DNA from: DAOUBP01 sp034432655
GTDB lineage: Bacteria > Chloroflexota > Anaerolineae > CG2-30-64-16
Assembly: GCA_034432655.1 (NCBI GenBank)
Contig: DAOUBP010000082.1
Coordinates: 41,132 to 105,131, forward strand
Direction of reading: 5' to 3'
Length of the DNA: 64,000 nt
Both the position numbers and the translations under genes were made by a program. This document shows, piece after piece, positions 24,586-32,905 of this stretch. A model generated the notes under the pieces. The model worked only from the letters and a program-made list of their open reading frames with translations, was not told where the DNA came from and did not search any database. Numbering within the stretch: position 1 is the first letter of the stretch; the number at the start of each line of letters is the position of its first letter.

Positions 24586-26076
24586 ATGTATCGCAACTAC
24601 ATTGCCGGCCAGTGGGTGACTGCGCTCTCCGGCGAAGTTTTTCCTTCAATCAATCCAGCGAACGGTGAGATCATCGGTGAGGTACCCAAAAGCGACCGCG
24701 CCGATGTGGTGCGGGCGGTAGAAGCGGCCGCCGAGGCGTTCCCCCGCTGGCGCAAGGTGCCAGCTCCCAAGCGTGGGGAGATCCTGTACCGTGTGGGACG
24801 TAAGCTGGAGGAAAACAAGGAGCGGCTGGCACAGCTCCTCACCCGCGAGATGGGCAAGGTTATTGCCGAGGCGCGCGGGGACGTGCAAGAGGCCATTGAC
24901 ATGGCTTATTTCATGGCCGGCGAAGGGCGTCGGCTGCTGGGCTACACGGCGCCGGTCGAGCTGCCCAACAAGTTCGGCATGGCGCTGCGCGATCCGGTCG
25001 GCGTGGCAGGTGTGATCACCCCGTGGAACTTCCCTATCGCCATCCCCAGCTGGAAGATCTTCCCTGCGCTGATCGCCGGCAACACGGTCGTCTTCAAACC
25101 CGCATCAGACACCCCTATCCTCGGCATCGAATTCGTCAAGATCTTCGAGGAGGCCGGCTTGCCGCCGGGTGTCCTCAATATCGTCACAGGGCCGGGCAGC
25201 GCGGTCGGGGAGGCGCTGATCACCCATCCGGCTGTCAAGGTTATCTCCTTCACCGGCTCCACCGAGGCAGGCCGCCGCGTATCAGAGCTGGCGGCTCCCG
25301 GGCTGAAGAAGGTGAGCCTGGAACTGGGCGGCAAAAACGCGATCATCGTGTTGGACGATGCTGATCTGAACCTGGCCCTCGACGGCATCATCTGGTCGGC
25401 TTTCGGCACCACCGGCCAGCGTTGTACCGCTTGTTCCCGCGTGATCGTGCAAAAAGGGGTGCATAAGGCCCTGGTTGACCGGCTGGTGGCCCGTACAGAG
25501 AGATTGCGGCTGGGAGATGGCTTGCTGCCCGCCACCGATGTGGGCCCTGTAATCAACCGCCGGGCGCTGGAAACTATCCATCATTACGTGCAAATCGGTT
25601 TGCAAGAGGGCGCTCGCTTACTGACCGGCGGCCAAATTGCGCTAGAAGGTGAACTTGCGAAGGGTTATTTCTATATGCCCACCGTGTTCGACGCGGTGCG
25701 GCCCGAAATGCGCATTGCGCAAGAGGAGATTTTCGGCCCGGTACTCAGCGTGATCGAGGTGCACGATCTGGAGGAGGCGATCGCGGTCAACAACGCCACA
25801 GCCTACGGTCTTTCCAGCTCGATTTTCACCGAAAACGTCAACGCGGCGTTCACTGCGATCCGTGATCTTTCCACCGGCATCGTTTATGTCAATGCTGGCA
25901 CCATCGGCGCGGAGATTCAGTTCCCGTTCGGCGGCACTCGCGGCACCGGCAACGGCCACCGTGAGGCCGGACAGGCCGCGCTCGAGGTGTTCACCGAGTG
26001 GAAGTCGGTCTACGTGGATTACAGCGGGCGGCTACAAAGAGCCCAGATTGACACGGATACGCTGGTGCAGATCTAG
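24586..26076 (+). CDS. NAD(P)-dependent aldehyde dehydrogenase
   Basis: The 496-residue enzyme has all ALDH-superfamily motifs: ITPWNFPIAIPSWK, FTGSTEAGRR, the catalytic Glu in LELGGKNAIIV, the nucleophile Cys in GQRCTACSR and EEIFGPVLSV. The aldehyde substrate cannot be fixed. The short Gly-rich FPFGGTRGTGNGHREAG C-terminal loop resembles aminoadipate-semialdehyde/succinate-semialdehyde-type dehydrogenases (ALDH7-like). The ATG has CGGAGA seven bases upstream. A small gene and then the nuo genes follow in the same direction. Confidence 0.9.
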   Translation: MYRNYIAGQWVTALSGEVFPSINPANGEIIGEVPKSDRADVVRAVEAAAEAFPRWRKVPAPKRGEILYRVGRKLEENKERLAQLLTREMGKVIAEARGDVQEAIDMAYFMAGEGRRLLGYTAPVELPNKFGMALRDPVGVAGVITPWNFPIAIPSWKIFPALIAGNTVVFKPASDTPILGIEFVKIFEEAGLPPGVLNIVTGPGSAVGEALITHPAVKVISFTGSTEAGRRVSELAAPGLKKVSLELGGKNAIIVLDDADLNLALDGIIWSAFGTTGQRCTACSRVIVQKGVHKALVDRLVARTERLRLGDGLLPATDVGPVINRRALETIHHYVQIGLQEGARLLTGGQIALEGELAKGYFYMPTVFDAVRPEMRIAQEEIFGPVLSVIEVHDLEEAIAVNNATAYGLSSSIFTENVNAAFTAIRDLSTGIVYVNAGTIGAEIQFPFGGTRGTGNGHREAGQAALEVFTEWKSVYVDYSGRLQRAQIDTDTLVQI

Positions 26077-26094
26077 TTCGCGTTTGGAGCGGTT

Positions 26095-26322
26095 ATGTCC
26101 GATGTGTTCATGCCAACGGTTGCGGCAGAGAACGGACCAGTCGTCCGTCAACTCAAGCAGGTAACTGTGCGCGCCGACGATGAGGTTGAAGCAGTCAACC
26201 GGTTGCTGGCTGATGGCTGGCGTTTGGTCAGCATCGGTCACCGATCCGATGCCACTGTCTATGTGCTCGGCCGTGAGGAAAAGAAGCAGAAGCCGAGGAC
26301 GGGATTTCTGCATCCGGAGTGA
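26095..26322 (+). CDS. Small conserved-looking protein, unknown
   Basis: The 75-residue frame has a compact amphipathic core: LKQVTVRADDEVEAVNRLL, then ADGWRLVSIGHRSD and ATVYVLGRE, the strand-helix-strand pattern of small DUF4177-like proteins whose GWxLxSI motif recurs widely. It lies between the aldehyde dehydrogenase and nuoB, and its stop overlaps the nuoB Shine-Dalgarno region, so it probably shares their transcript. Function unknown. Confidence 0.65.
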   Translation: MSDVFMPTVAAENGPVVRQLKQVTVRADDEVEAVNRLLADGWRLVSIGHRSDATVYVLGREEKKQKPRTGFLHPE

Positions 26323-26327
26323 AGAGC

Positions 26328-26954
26328 ATGAAAGTAGACGAACCCGAATTCCCTGAAGAGCTCTCGCGAAACGTCTTCTTGACCACCCTTGACAAGGTGT
26401 ACAACTGGGGCCGCGCCCGGTCCATGTGGCCCATGATGTTCGGCCTGGCTTGCTGCGCCATTGAGATGATCGCGGTGCAGGCCGCCCGGTTCGACCTCAG
26501 CCGGTTCGGCATGGAGATCATGCGTGCCTCGCCCCGCCAGGCCGACTTGATGATCGTCTCCGGCACGGTCACCAAGAAGATGGTGCCCAACATCGTCCGG
26601 TTGTACAACCAGATGGCAGAGCCCAAGTACGTGTTGGCCATGGGCGCGTGCGCGACTTCCGGCGGGCCTTTTAAGGAGGGCTACAACGTTGTCTCGGGGA
26701 TTGACAAGTTCATCCCCGTGGACGTCTATGTGCCCGGTTGTCCGCCGACCCCTGAGGCGTTGGTTTACGGCGTGCTGAAGATGCACGAAAAGGTCTTCAA
26801 GCAGTCTGTGAAGACCGCTCCCTGGTATCGCAAGGATCAACTCAACGAGCCGGTGCCGGTGCCTGTCCTCGGCCCCGATCTGTACAACCCCAAGGATCGG
26901 GAGGCGCTGAAGAAGTTGTTGGCCGCGGCTCAGAAGACGGAGGGCAACTCATGA
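26328..26954 (+). CDS. nuoB: NADH-quinone oxidoreductase subunit B
   Basis: The 208-residue protein ligates cluster N2 of complex I: the tandem cysteines in GLACCAIEM, the Cys in MGACATSGG and the Cys in YVPGCPPTPEAL are all present. The ATG at 26328 has GGAG eight bases upstream; a GTG at 26319 would add three residues but overlaps the preceding gene. The C-terminus is extended by about 40 residues relative to short NuoB. It overlaps nuoCD by ATGA. nuoA, which normally precedes nuoB, is absent here. Confidence 0.93.
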   Translation: MKVDEPEFPEELSRNVFLTTLDKVYNWGRARSMWPMMFGLACCAIEMIAVQAARFDLSRFGMEIMRASPRQADLMIVSGTVTKKMVPNIVRLYNQMAEPKYVLAMGACATSGGPFKEGYNVVSGIDKFIPVDVYVPGCPPTPEALVYGVLKMHEKVFKQSVKTAPWYRKDQLNEPVPVPVLGPDLYNPKDREALKKLLAAAQKTEGNS

Positions 26955-28681
26955 GCGATACAACCAGCGTTGTGGCCCACCCGTTCAACGAGGCTGTCCC
27001 AGGAGCAGTGGTCGAGGTCACCAAGAACGGCTTGGTGGTGGCGCCTGATAAGCTGCTGCCGCTGGCGCGCTATCTGCACGATCAAGCAGGATACGATTAC
27101 CTTTCCATGGTGACCAGCGTGGACTGGCCGCAGTATTTCGAGGTGGTGTACTATCTTTACGGTGTTGCCCAGCCGAAACCGGAGCTGGTGTTGAAGGTGC
27201 GCTTGCCCGACAAGGCCGCGCCGGCGGTGCCATCGGTGACCGGCATCTGGCCCGGGGCTGATTTTCAGGAGCGCGAAGTCTACGACATGATGGGCATTCG
27301 CTTCGAGGGGCATCCGAACCTGCGCCGCATCTTGCTCTGGGAAGGGTTCCAGGGCCATCCGTTGCGCAAGGATTTCAAGGAGCCTTATTACGAAGAAGAA
27401 GCGAAGCCGTTCAAGAGCCGCCATCCCGATGGCCATCACCTGTGGGCCGAAGACCGCGTGCCGTGGAAGGACAACGTCTCCTACCCCGTGGGCTTCGATC
27501 CTGATCTCTGGACCTCGCCCCAGGTGCAGTATCGTCGGATCATGGGAGTGGACCAAAACGGCAACGGCTCCGGGATCAAGACCGAGCGCATTTTGGTCAA
27601 TATGGGCCCCCAGCACCCCAGCACCCACGGCGTATTCCGCATGGTCCTGGCCCTGGAAGGTGAGAACGTTGTGGGCCTGGAGCCGGAGATGGGCTACCTG
27701 CACCGCTGTCATGAGAAAATCGGTGAGCGCAACACCTACATCATGAACATCCCGTTCACCGATCGGCTCGATTACATCAGCTCGATGTCCAACAACCTGG
27801 GCTATGTGTTGGCGGTGGAGAAGTTGATGGGCCTGCAGGTGCCGGAGCGCGCCGAGTACATCCGGGTCATCATGGCGGAACTGACCAGAATTGTCAGCCA
27901 CTTCATCGCCGTCGGCTTCTTGTTCAATGACCTGGGCGCGTATTTCACGCCCTCGCTCTATGGCCTGCGCGAACGGGAGTTGATCCTCGACTTGTTCGAG
28001 TCCGCTTCTGGCTCTCGGATGATGTGCAACTACATGCGCTTCGGCGGCGTCTTCGCCGACCTGCCGGAAGGCTGGGTTGAGCGGGCGCGTGACCTGGTGT
28101 GGAACCGCCTGCCGCGGGTGATGGATGATTTTGAGAAGCTGTTGGCCGGCAACGAGATCTTTCTGGCCCGTACGCGCGGGGTCGGCGTTCTGACGGCTCA
28201 GGAGGCGATTGCCTACAGCATGGCCGGGCCCATGCTGCGCGCTTCAGGCGTGCCGTACGACATCCGCAAGGCGGCCCCGTATTCGATCTACGATCGCTTC
28301 GATTTCGATGTATGCACCCGGCCCGAGGGAGATGTGTGGGCCCGCTTCCGCGTCCGCATGGACGAGATCTACCAAAGCATCCGCATCCTGAAGCAGGCGC
28401 TGGACGGCCTGCCCGAAGGGCCGATCATGCCGCCGGGCAAGAAGCAGTATCAGGTGCGCGTGCCGGCCGGCGAGGTCTATTCTCGCATCGAAGGGCCAAA
28501 AGGTGAGCTGGGCTTCTACATCGTCAGCGATGGCAAGCCCAACCCATATCGCTATCACGTCCGCGCGCCGACTTTCATCAACCTGACCAGCCTGGAGAAG
28601 ATGTGCATCGGACATAAGGTCGCGGACTCGGTCGTGATCTTGGGGGCCATTGACATTGTGTTGGGGGAAGTGGATCGGTAA
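26951..28681 (+). CDS. nuoCD: Fused NADH-quinone oxidoreductase subunits C and D
   Basis: Residues 1 to about 190 are NuoC (YLSMVTSVDWPQYFEVVYYL, then DFQEREVYDMMGIRFEGHPN); residues about 205-576 are NuoD (NMGPQHPSTHGVFR, GYLHRCHEKIGERNTY, SIYDRFDFDV). Both belong to the hydrophilic arm of complex I near the quinone site. The fusion is known from enterobacterial complex I and other lineages. It overlaps nuoB by four bases. nuoH, expected before nuoI, is missing; an 89-base repeat-containing gap leads straight to nuoI. Confidence 0.93.
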   Translation: MSDTTSVVAHPFNEAVPGAVVEVTKNGLVVAPDKLLPLARYLHDQAGYDYLSMVTSVDWPQYFEVVYYLYGVAQPKPELVLKVRLPDKAAPAVPSVTGIWPGADFQEREVYDMMGIRFEGHPNLRRILLWEGFQGHPLRKDFKEPYYEEEAKPFKSRHPDGHHLWAEDRVPWKDNVSYPVGFDPDLWTSPQVQYRRIMGVDQNGNGSGIKTERILVNMGPQHPSTHGVFRMVLALEGENVVGLEPEMGYLHRCHEKIGERNTYIMNIPFTDRLDYISSMSNNLGYVLAVEKLMGLQVPERAEYIRVIMAELTRIVSHFIAVGFLFNDLGAYFTPSLYGLRERELILDLFESASGSRMMCNYMRFGGVFADLPEGWVERARDLVWNRLPRVMDDFEKLLAGNEIFLARTRGVGVLTAQEAIAYSMAGPMLRASGVPYDIRKAAPYSIYDRFDFDVCTRPEGDVWARFRVRMDEIYQSIRILKQALDGLPEGPIMPPGKKQYQVRVPAGEVYSRIEGPKGELGFYIVSDGKPNPYRYHVRAPTFINLTSLEKMCIGHKVADSVVILGAIDIVLGEVDR

Positions 28682-28682
28682 A

Positions 28683-28760
28683 TGGGTAGATTGGGGGACA
28701 GCTAAGTTGTGGCGTTTGCGCGCCAGGTTGCCAGTGTATCAAGTTACCAATCTACTACTA
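28683..28760. repeat. Inverted octamer-type repeat between nuoCD and nuoI
   Basis: A left arm (GGGTAGATTGGG) and a right arm (CCAGTGTATCAAGTTACCAATCTAC in 28730-28755) resemble the TACCAATC/TACCAGT octamers at 44369-44541 in opposite orientations. It ends 6 bases before the nuoI Shine-Dalgarno. Confidence 0.6.
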
Positions 28761-28770
28761 CGGAGGTGAC

Positions 28771-29712
28771 ATGTACGGAACCGGTGTGCTCAAAGGTCTT
28801 GCGGTCACGCTTAGGGAATTCTTGACCACTTACATTGATGATATCAGACAGATCCCCAGCCGGTATCTGGGCGGCAAGGAAGAGATTGACCAGAGCAAGG
28901 TCTCCGAGGTCGCAGGCCTTTTTACCATTCAGTATCCGGAAGAGCGGCGCAAACTGCCGGAGCGTTTCCGCTACATCCCGATGCTGATCTACGATGCCGA
29001 GACGGGCGAGGATCGTTGCACTGCGTGTGGTATCTGTGCGAAAGTCTGTCCGCCCCAGTGCATTTGGATCGTGCGCGCCAAGGACGAGACAGGCAAGCCC
29101 GTCACCAAGCCGGCTGAGTTCTACATTGATACCACGATTTGCATGAACTGTGGCCTGTGCGCGGAGTTCTGCCCCTTTGATGCGATCAAGATGAACCATG
29201 ATTTCGAGATCGCTGCTTATCAGCGCATGCCGCATTTGATATTCGATCTGAAAGAGCTCAGCGTCCCCACCACGTACTACGCGCGCATCCGGCCCACCGA
29301 TTGGGCTGCCGAAGAGGCGGCCCGCAAGGCCAAGGAGGCCGAGAAAGCGGCAGCCAAGGCGGCGCCGAAGGCCGAAGCTGGCAGCCCCAAGCCGGAAGCT
29401 GGTCCGGTCGCACCACCGCCCGCGGCGAAAGCTGCGCCCACGACCCCGGCTGGCGCTGGCGCCGGGCGCAGCCCGGAGGAGATCGAGCGGTTGAAGGCCG
29501 AGGCTGCGGCCCGCCGCGCCGCCAAGGCCGAGGCTGGCAGCCCGCCGCCGGAAGCTGGCCCGGTTGCGCCGCCCCCGGCAGCGGAAGCTGGCCCCGCCGC
29601 CCCGGCCGGCGTCGGTCGCCACCGCAGCCCGGAGGAGATCGAGCGGCTGAAGGCCGAGGCTGCGGCCCGCCGCGCCGCCAAGGCGGCCCAGAGCGACGGG
29701 GAACAGAGATAG
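28771..29712 (+). CDS. nuoI: NADH-quinone oxidoreductase subunit I with repetitive C-terminal tail
   Basis: Residues 1 to about 185 match NuoI, with two [4Fe-4S] motifs CTACGICAKVCPP and CMNCGLCAEFCPF (clusters N6a/N6b). The protein then runs on for about 125 residues of low-complexity Ala/Pro/Glu/Lys sequence made of two near-copies of a unit with PEAGPVAPPPAA and RSPEEIERLKAEAAARRAAK. Each unit ends in a charged helix. Such tails may interact with other subunits or the ribosome; the role is unknown. The GGAGGTGAC Shine-Dalgarno is strong. Confidence 0.92.
   Translation: MYGTGVLKGLAVTLREFLTTYIDDIRQIPSRYLGGKEEIDQSKVSEVAGLFTIQYPEERRKLPERFRYIPMLIYDAETGEDRCTACGICAKVCPPQCIWIVRAKDETGKPVTKPAEFYIDTTICMNCGLCAEFCPFDAIKMNHDFEIAAYQRMPHLIFDLKELSVPTTYYARIRPTDWAAEEAARKAKEAEKAAAKAAPKAEAGSPKPEAGPVAPPPAAKAAPTTPAGAGAGRSPEEIERLKAEAAARRAAKAEAGSPPPEAGPVAPPPAAEAGPAAPAGVGRHRSPEEIERLKAEAAARRAAKAAQSDGEQR
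29380..29690 (+). repeat. Two-copy in-frame repeat coding the NuoI tail
   Basis: Two units of about 130-150 bases encode the Pro-rich segment plus the RSPEEIERLKAEAAARRAAK helix; the helix-coding parts are nearly identical at the DNA level. Confidence 0.7.
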
Positions 29713-29729
29713 ATCATCGGAAAATTGTC

Positions 29730-29757
29730 GTACGGAGCACGCCATACGCAGTACGCA
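29730..29757 (+). repeat. ATACGCA/GTACGCA heptamer tract upstream of the metallo-hydrolase gene
   Basis: The heptamers GTACGGA, GCACGCC, ATACGCA, GTACGCA run directly into the CAGGAGG Shine-Dalgarno of the next gene. Confidence 0.7.
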
Positions 29758-29769
29758 CAGGAGGCACCT

Positions 29770-30453
29770 ATGACCGTCAAAATCACCTATCACGGCCATG
29801 CTTGCTTTACCATCCAAACCGACCAGGCCAACCTGTTGATTGACCCGTTCCTTACCGGCAACGAAATGGCCGACGTCACCCCGGAACAGGTCAACCCGGA
29901 TTACATTCTGGTCTCTCATGCTCATGGTGATCATCTGGGTGACGCGCTGCCCATCGCTAAGCGCACGGGCGCAACGGTCATCAGCAATTACGAAATCTAT
30001 AACTACATGGTTGCCAACGGCGCCAATGCCCATCCCATGCACATCGGCGGCGCCCGCGTCTTTCCGTTTGGAAAGGTCAAGCTGACCATCGCCCACCATG
30101 GCTCCAGCTTCCCGGATGGCTCTTATGGCGGCAACCCGTGTGGTTTCTTGTTGTGGTTGGAGGGCAAAGTGCTCTACTTCGCGGGGGATACCGCGCTTTT
30201 CATGGACATGAAGCTGTACGGCGAAGAGGGGATTGACGTGGCCATGTTGCCCATCGGCGATAACTTTACTATGGGCCCAGAGGATGCCGTCAAGGCGGTG
30301 GAGTTCCTGCAGCCAAAGCAGGCTATTTTGATGCACTACAACACTTTCGGCGTCATCACGCAGGACGCGCAGGCCGTGGCCGACGCGATCGCGGCCAAGA
30401 CGGCCGCGCAGCCTGTGCTGTTGCAGCCCGGTGAGACGTTGGTTGTGGCGTGA
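29770..30453 (+). CDS. UPF0173-type metal-dependent hydrolase
   Basis: The 227-residue metallo-beta-lactamase-fold protein has YHGHACFTI at its N-terminus, the metal motif SHAHGDHLGDA, AHHGSSFPDG, FAGDTALFMDM and the C-terminal MHYNTFG, all typical of UPF0173 (YtkL-like) hydrolases. Substrate is unknown for the family. The ATG at 29770, after CAGGAGG, starts exactly at the fold; upstream in-frame codons translate the heptamer repeat and are not part of the protein. It is in the redox gene block after nuoI. Confidence 0.87.
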   Translation: MTVKITYHGHACFTIQTDQANLLIDPFLTGNEMADVTPEQVNPDYILVSHAHGDHLGDALPIAKRTGATVISNYEIYNYMVANGANAHPMHIGGARVFPFGKVKLTIAHHGSSFPDGSYGGNPCGFLLWLEGKVLYFAGDTALFMDMKLYGEEGIDVAMLPIGDNFTMGPEDAVKAVEFLQPKQAILMHYNTFGVITQDAQAVADAIAAKTAAQPVLLQPGETLVVA

Positions 30454-30531
30454 TCTGGCTGGCGCGTTGCGCAGGCCGCATGGATAGTGTTATTGAAGAA
30501 GATCGGTGTCGAGGGTGAAAGGAGTATTTGC

Positions 30532-30981
30532 ATGACGGTTGCTGCGCTCGCAATAGCGCTGGTTGCCCTGCTGATCGCCTTTTTCGCTTTGCGTCGGGCA
30601 GGGAACCTGCAAGAGAGGCTAGACCGCGTGGACAGCGCGCTCTACGAGCTGCGCAGTGGGCTCAAGGAGACCAACGAAACGCTGGATGCGAAGATCAACG
30701 ATCTGAAGTTGAGCCTGCGCCGCCAGGCCGGCGAGGTGATCTTCCGGCCCGACATGACTATTGCTGAGGCGATGCAAGTGCATCCCCGGGTGGGCGAAGT
30801 ATTGGCAGCTTTTCACCTGGGTGGATGCTCGCACTGCGCCGTAAGCGAGGTGGATACGATCGAAGGCGCCTGTCAGTCATACGGCATTGATCAGAAGGCG
30901 CTGATGGCGGCCTTGAACAGCCTGGCGGACGGAGGGACAACCGGGCCAGTCAAAATACCGAACGTGCAGTTGAGCTTCTGA
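30532..30981 (+). CDS. Membrane-anchored DUF1858 (hybrid-cluster-associated) protein
   Basis: The 149-residue protein has an N-terminal transmembrane helix (residues 2-21), a coiled-coil stretch (about 24-65) and a C-terminal DUF1858 domain with MTIAEAMQVHPRVGEVLAAF and GGCSHCAVSEVDTI (C-x2-C). DUF1858 occurs alone or with hybrid cluster and cytochrome proteins and probably binds a redox or sulfur species. A membrane anchor plus coiled coil is an unusual combination. GAAAGGAG precedes the ATG at 30532. It is six bases upstream of the CxxCH protein gene. Confidence 0.75.
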   Translation: MTVAALAIALVALLIAFFALRRAGNLQERLDRVDSALYELRSGLKETNETLDAKINDLKLSLRRQAGEVIFRPDMTIAEAMQVHPRVGEVLAAFHLGGCSHCAVSEVDTIEGACQSYGIDQKALMAALNSLADGGTTGPVKIPNVQLSF

Positions 30982-30987
30982 GCAACC

Positions 30988-31359
30988 ATGTATCCAAAAG
31001 CTGAGTTGTTGTTCCCCCCGCGGCTTATCGGCTCTTTGCGCAATCTGCGTGGGGCCGAGTGGGCCGCGTTGGTTGACCGCGTCGCGAAACTGCCGGAGAC
31101 CGATCCCGACAGCCTGGCATTTTCGCTGATGATGATCCGGCTGGACGGCTGTGTGAAGTGCCATGAGGGCAGCTTCAAGTACATGCGCGGTTGTCAGTTG
31201 TGCGCCACACAGACGATCATGCAATTCAAGGGCACCGACGCCGATCTGCTGGCGCTCTATCAAAAGGCCCGCCGTGATGTGGACGCCTATCTGGCGGGCG
31301 AGCCGGTGATCGAAGAGGAGGAAGGCGTCGAGACGCCGGCGGAGATGCCCGAGGAGTGA
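30988..31359 (+). CDS. Small protein with CxxCH and CxxC motifs, unknown
   Basis: The 123-residue protein contains DGCVKCHEGSFKYMRGCQLC, so C-x2-C-H then C-x2-C twelve residues on. CxxCH is the haem c attachment motif, but no signal peptide is present, so a cytoplasmic FeS or zinc site is more likely than a cytochrome. The N-terminal half is helical (GSLRNLRGAEWAALVDRVAKL); the tail is acidic. It follows the DUF1858 gene by six bases and precedes a FAD oxidoreductase. The family is not recognised. Confidence 0.7.
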   Translation: MYPKAELLFPPRLIGSLRNLRGAEWAALVDRVAKLPETDPDSLAFSLMMIRLDGCVKCHEGSFKYMRGCQLCATQTIMQFKGTDADLLALYQKARRDVDAYLAGEPVIEEEEGVETPAEMPEE

Positions 31360-31369
31360 GGCGGATTTC

Positions 31370-32761
31370 ATGAGCGGCGCACAGAGAGTCGCAATCGTGG
31401 GCGCGGGTGTAGCCGGCATGGCAGCTGCCTATGACCTGAACCGTGCCGGCTACGCAGTGACGATCTACGAGGCCGCTCCCGAGGTGGGCGGCCTGGCTGC
31501 CGGCTTCAAGGCGCCCCATTGGGACTGGACGCTGGAGAAGTTCTATCATCACTGGTTCGCTTCTGACAGACATATGCTCGGCTTCATCCAGGAGCTGGGC
31601 TGGAGCGATCAGGTGCTTTTCCCCCGGCCGTATACGGTGGTCTATTATCAGGGCCGTTTCCACCCGCTGGATTCCTACGTTGAGGCGCTCAAGTTTACTT
31701 TGAAGCATTTCTCGTTGCTGGATCTGCTGCGCTTCGGCGGCGTGGGTGTCTATTTGCGGGCCACGTCGCGCTGGCAGCCGTTGGAGCGCGTTACTGCGGA
31801 TGCCTGGATGCGCAAATGGGCCGGCGAGCGGATCTACAACGCGCTGTGGCGGCCGTTGCTGGTGGGCAAGTTCGGCGAAGAGAACCTGAACGTGGTGAAC
31901 ATGGCCTGGCTGTGGGCGCGGCTCCATGCCCGCACGACCCGGCTGGGCACTTTTGTGGGCGGGTTCCAGGCGTTTTTGGATAAGCTGGCCGACCTGTTGC
32001 GGTCGCGCGGGGTGGAAATCAGGCTTTCTACGCCCGTGACGGAGATCCGACGTTTGGCATTTCAAGCCCGGACCGACGCAGCCCTGGGATTGAAATCCCA
32101 GCCCGATACGCCAGGTCTGCCAAAGCAGGCTGAGGGGAGCGGCCCGCTTGCGGTCCAGACCGCTGCTGGAGTGGAGACCTATGATGCAGTGATCTCCACC
32201 AGCTCCCCTGCGTTGATGGCCAAGCTGGCGCCGGAGTTGCCCGAGAGCTACTCGGCCAGTTTGCGCGCGTTGAAGTCTATGGGCGCGGTGGTGTTGATCC
32301 TCAGCTTGAAGCGTCGGCTGACCCGTTACTATTGGCACAACTTGCCCAAGGAGGCCGGGTTCCCGTTCCTGGCGCTGGTGGAACATACCAACTTCATCGG
32401 CCCGGAGCACTACGGCGGCGATCACCTGGTCTACTGCGGCGATTATCTGGACCCGGGCCATGAGTATTTCAGTTTGAGCAAGGAGCAGCTCCTGGAACGT
32501 TTCCTGCCGTCGCTTAAGCGCTTCAACCCGGACTTCGAACCGGGATGGGTCAAAGAAGTGTGGCTGTGGAAGACGCCTTACGCGCAGCCCGTGCCACCGT
32601 TGAATCATTCGCGGAACATCCCGCCGATTCGTACGCCCCTGTCCGGCTTGTACTTTGCCAGCATGAGCCAGGTGTACCCGTGGGATCGCGGCACCAACTT
32701 TGCCGTGGAGATCGGCCGCAAGGCGGCGGGGATGGTGATGGAGGATTTGGGAAGGACTTAG
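31370..32761 (+). CDS. FAD-dependent oxidoreductase (protoporphyrinogen oxidase/amine oxidase type)
   Basis: The 463-residue protein has an N-terminal dinucleotide-binding motif VAIVGAGVAGMAAAYDL, then YEAAPEVGGLAAGF, and a C-terminal GLYFASMSQVYPWDRGTNFAVEIG FAD segment, as in HemG/CrtI-like and UDP-galactopyranose-mutase-like flavoproteins. About 30 residues near 230-263 (FQARTDAALGLKSQPDTPGL) look inserted and are encoded by palindromic DNA. It starts 10 bases after the CxxCH gene. Substrate unknown; hydride or amine oxidation on isoprenoid, porphyrin or sugar substrates is possible. Confidence 0.8.
   Translation: MSGAQRVAIVGAGVAGMAAAYDLNRAGYAVTIYEAAPEVGGLAAGFKAPHWDWTLEKFYHHWFASDRHMLGFIQELGWSDQVLFPRPYTVVYYQGRFHPLDSYVEALKFTLKHFSLLDLLRFGGVGVYLRATSRWQPLERVTADAWMRKWAGERIYNALWRPLLVGKFGEENLNVVNMAWLWARLHARTTRLGTFVGGFQAFLDKLADLLRSRGVEIRLSTPVTEIRRLAFQARTDAALGLKSQPDTPGLPKQAEGSGPLAVQTAAGVETYDAVISTSSPALMAKLAPELPESYSASLRALKSMGAVVLILSLKRRLTRYYWHNLPKEAGFPFLALVEHTNFIGPEHYGGDHLVYCGDYLDPGHEYFSLSKEQLLERFLPSLKRFNPDFEPGWVKEVWLWKTPYAQPVPPLNHSRNIPPIRTPLSGLYFASMSQVYPWDRGTNFAVEIGRKAAGMVMEDLGRT
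32083..32155. repeat. Palindromic element inside the FAD oxidoreductase gene
   Basis: CTGGGATTGAAATCCCAG (8-bp stem, 2-nt loop, 32084-32101) is followed by a second hairpin around GGTCTGCCAAAGCAGGCTG. It is read in frame and codes the apparent insertion. Confidence 0.55.
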
Positions 32762-32763
32762 CC

Positions 32764-32874
32764 TTGTACTGCGTATTGCGTACTGCGTATTGGGTACTGA
32801 GTTATGTCTGGGCAGAAGTGTCATTTGGGAGTACGCAGTACGCAGTATACAGTATGCAGTATGCAGTACGTACC
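32764..32874. repeat. Inverted pair of GTACGCA/ATACGCA heptamer arrays before mrp
   Basis: The left arm 32766-32802 is made of GTACTGC/GTATTGC heptamers; the right arm 32831-32874 of GTACGCA/GTATGCA heptamers. The arms are mutually complementary across a 30-base loop and end about 20 bases before the mrp Shine-Dalgarno. Confidence 0.85.
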
Positions 32875-32905
32875 AATCGCACACCCTTGTATTTGGAGAA
32901 GATGG

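Noticed and set aside
30988..31359. c-type cytochrome
   Set aside because: CxxCH is present but no signal peptide or export sequence is, so covalent haem attachment is unlikely.
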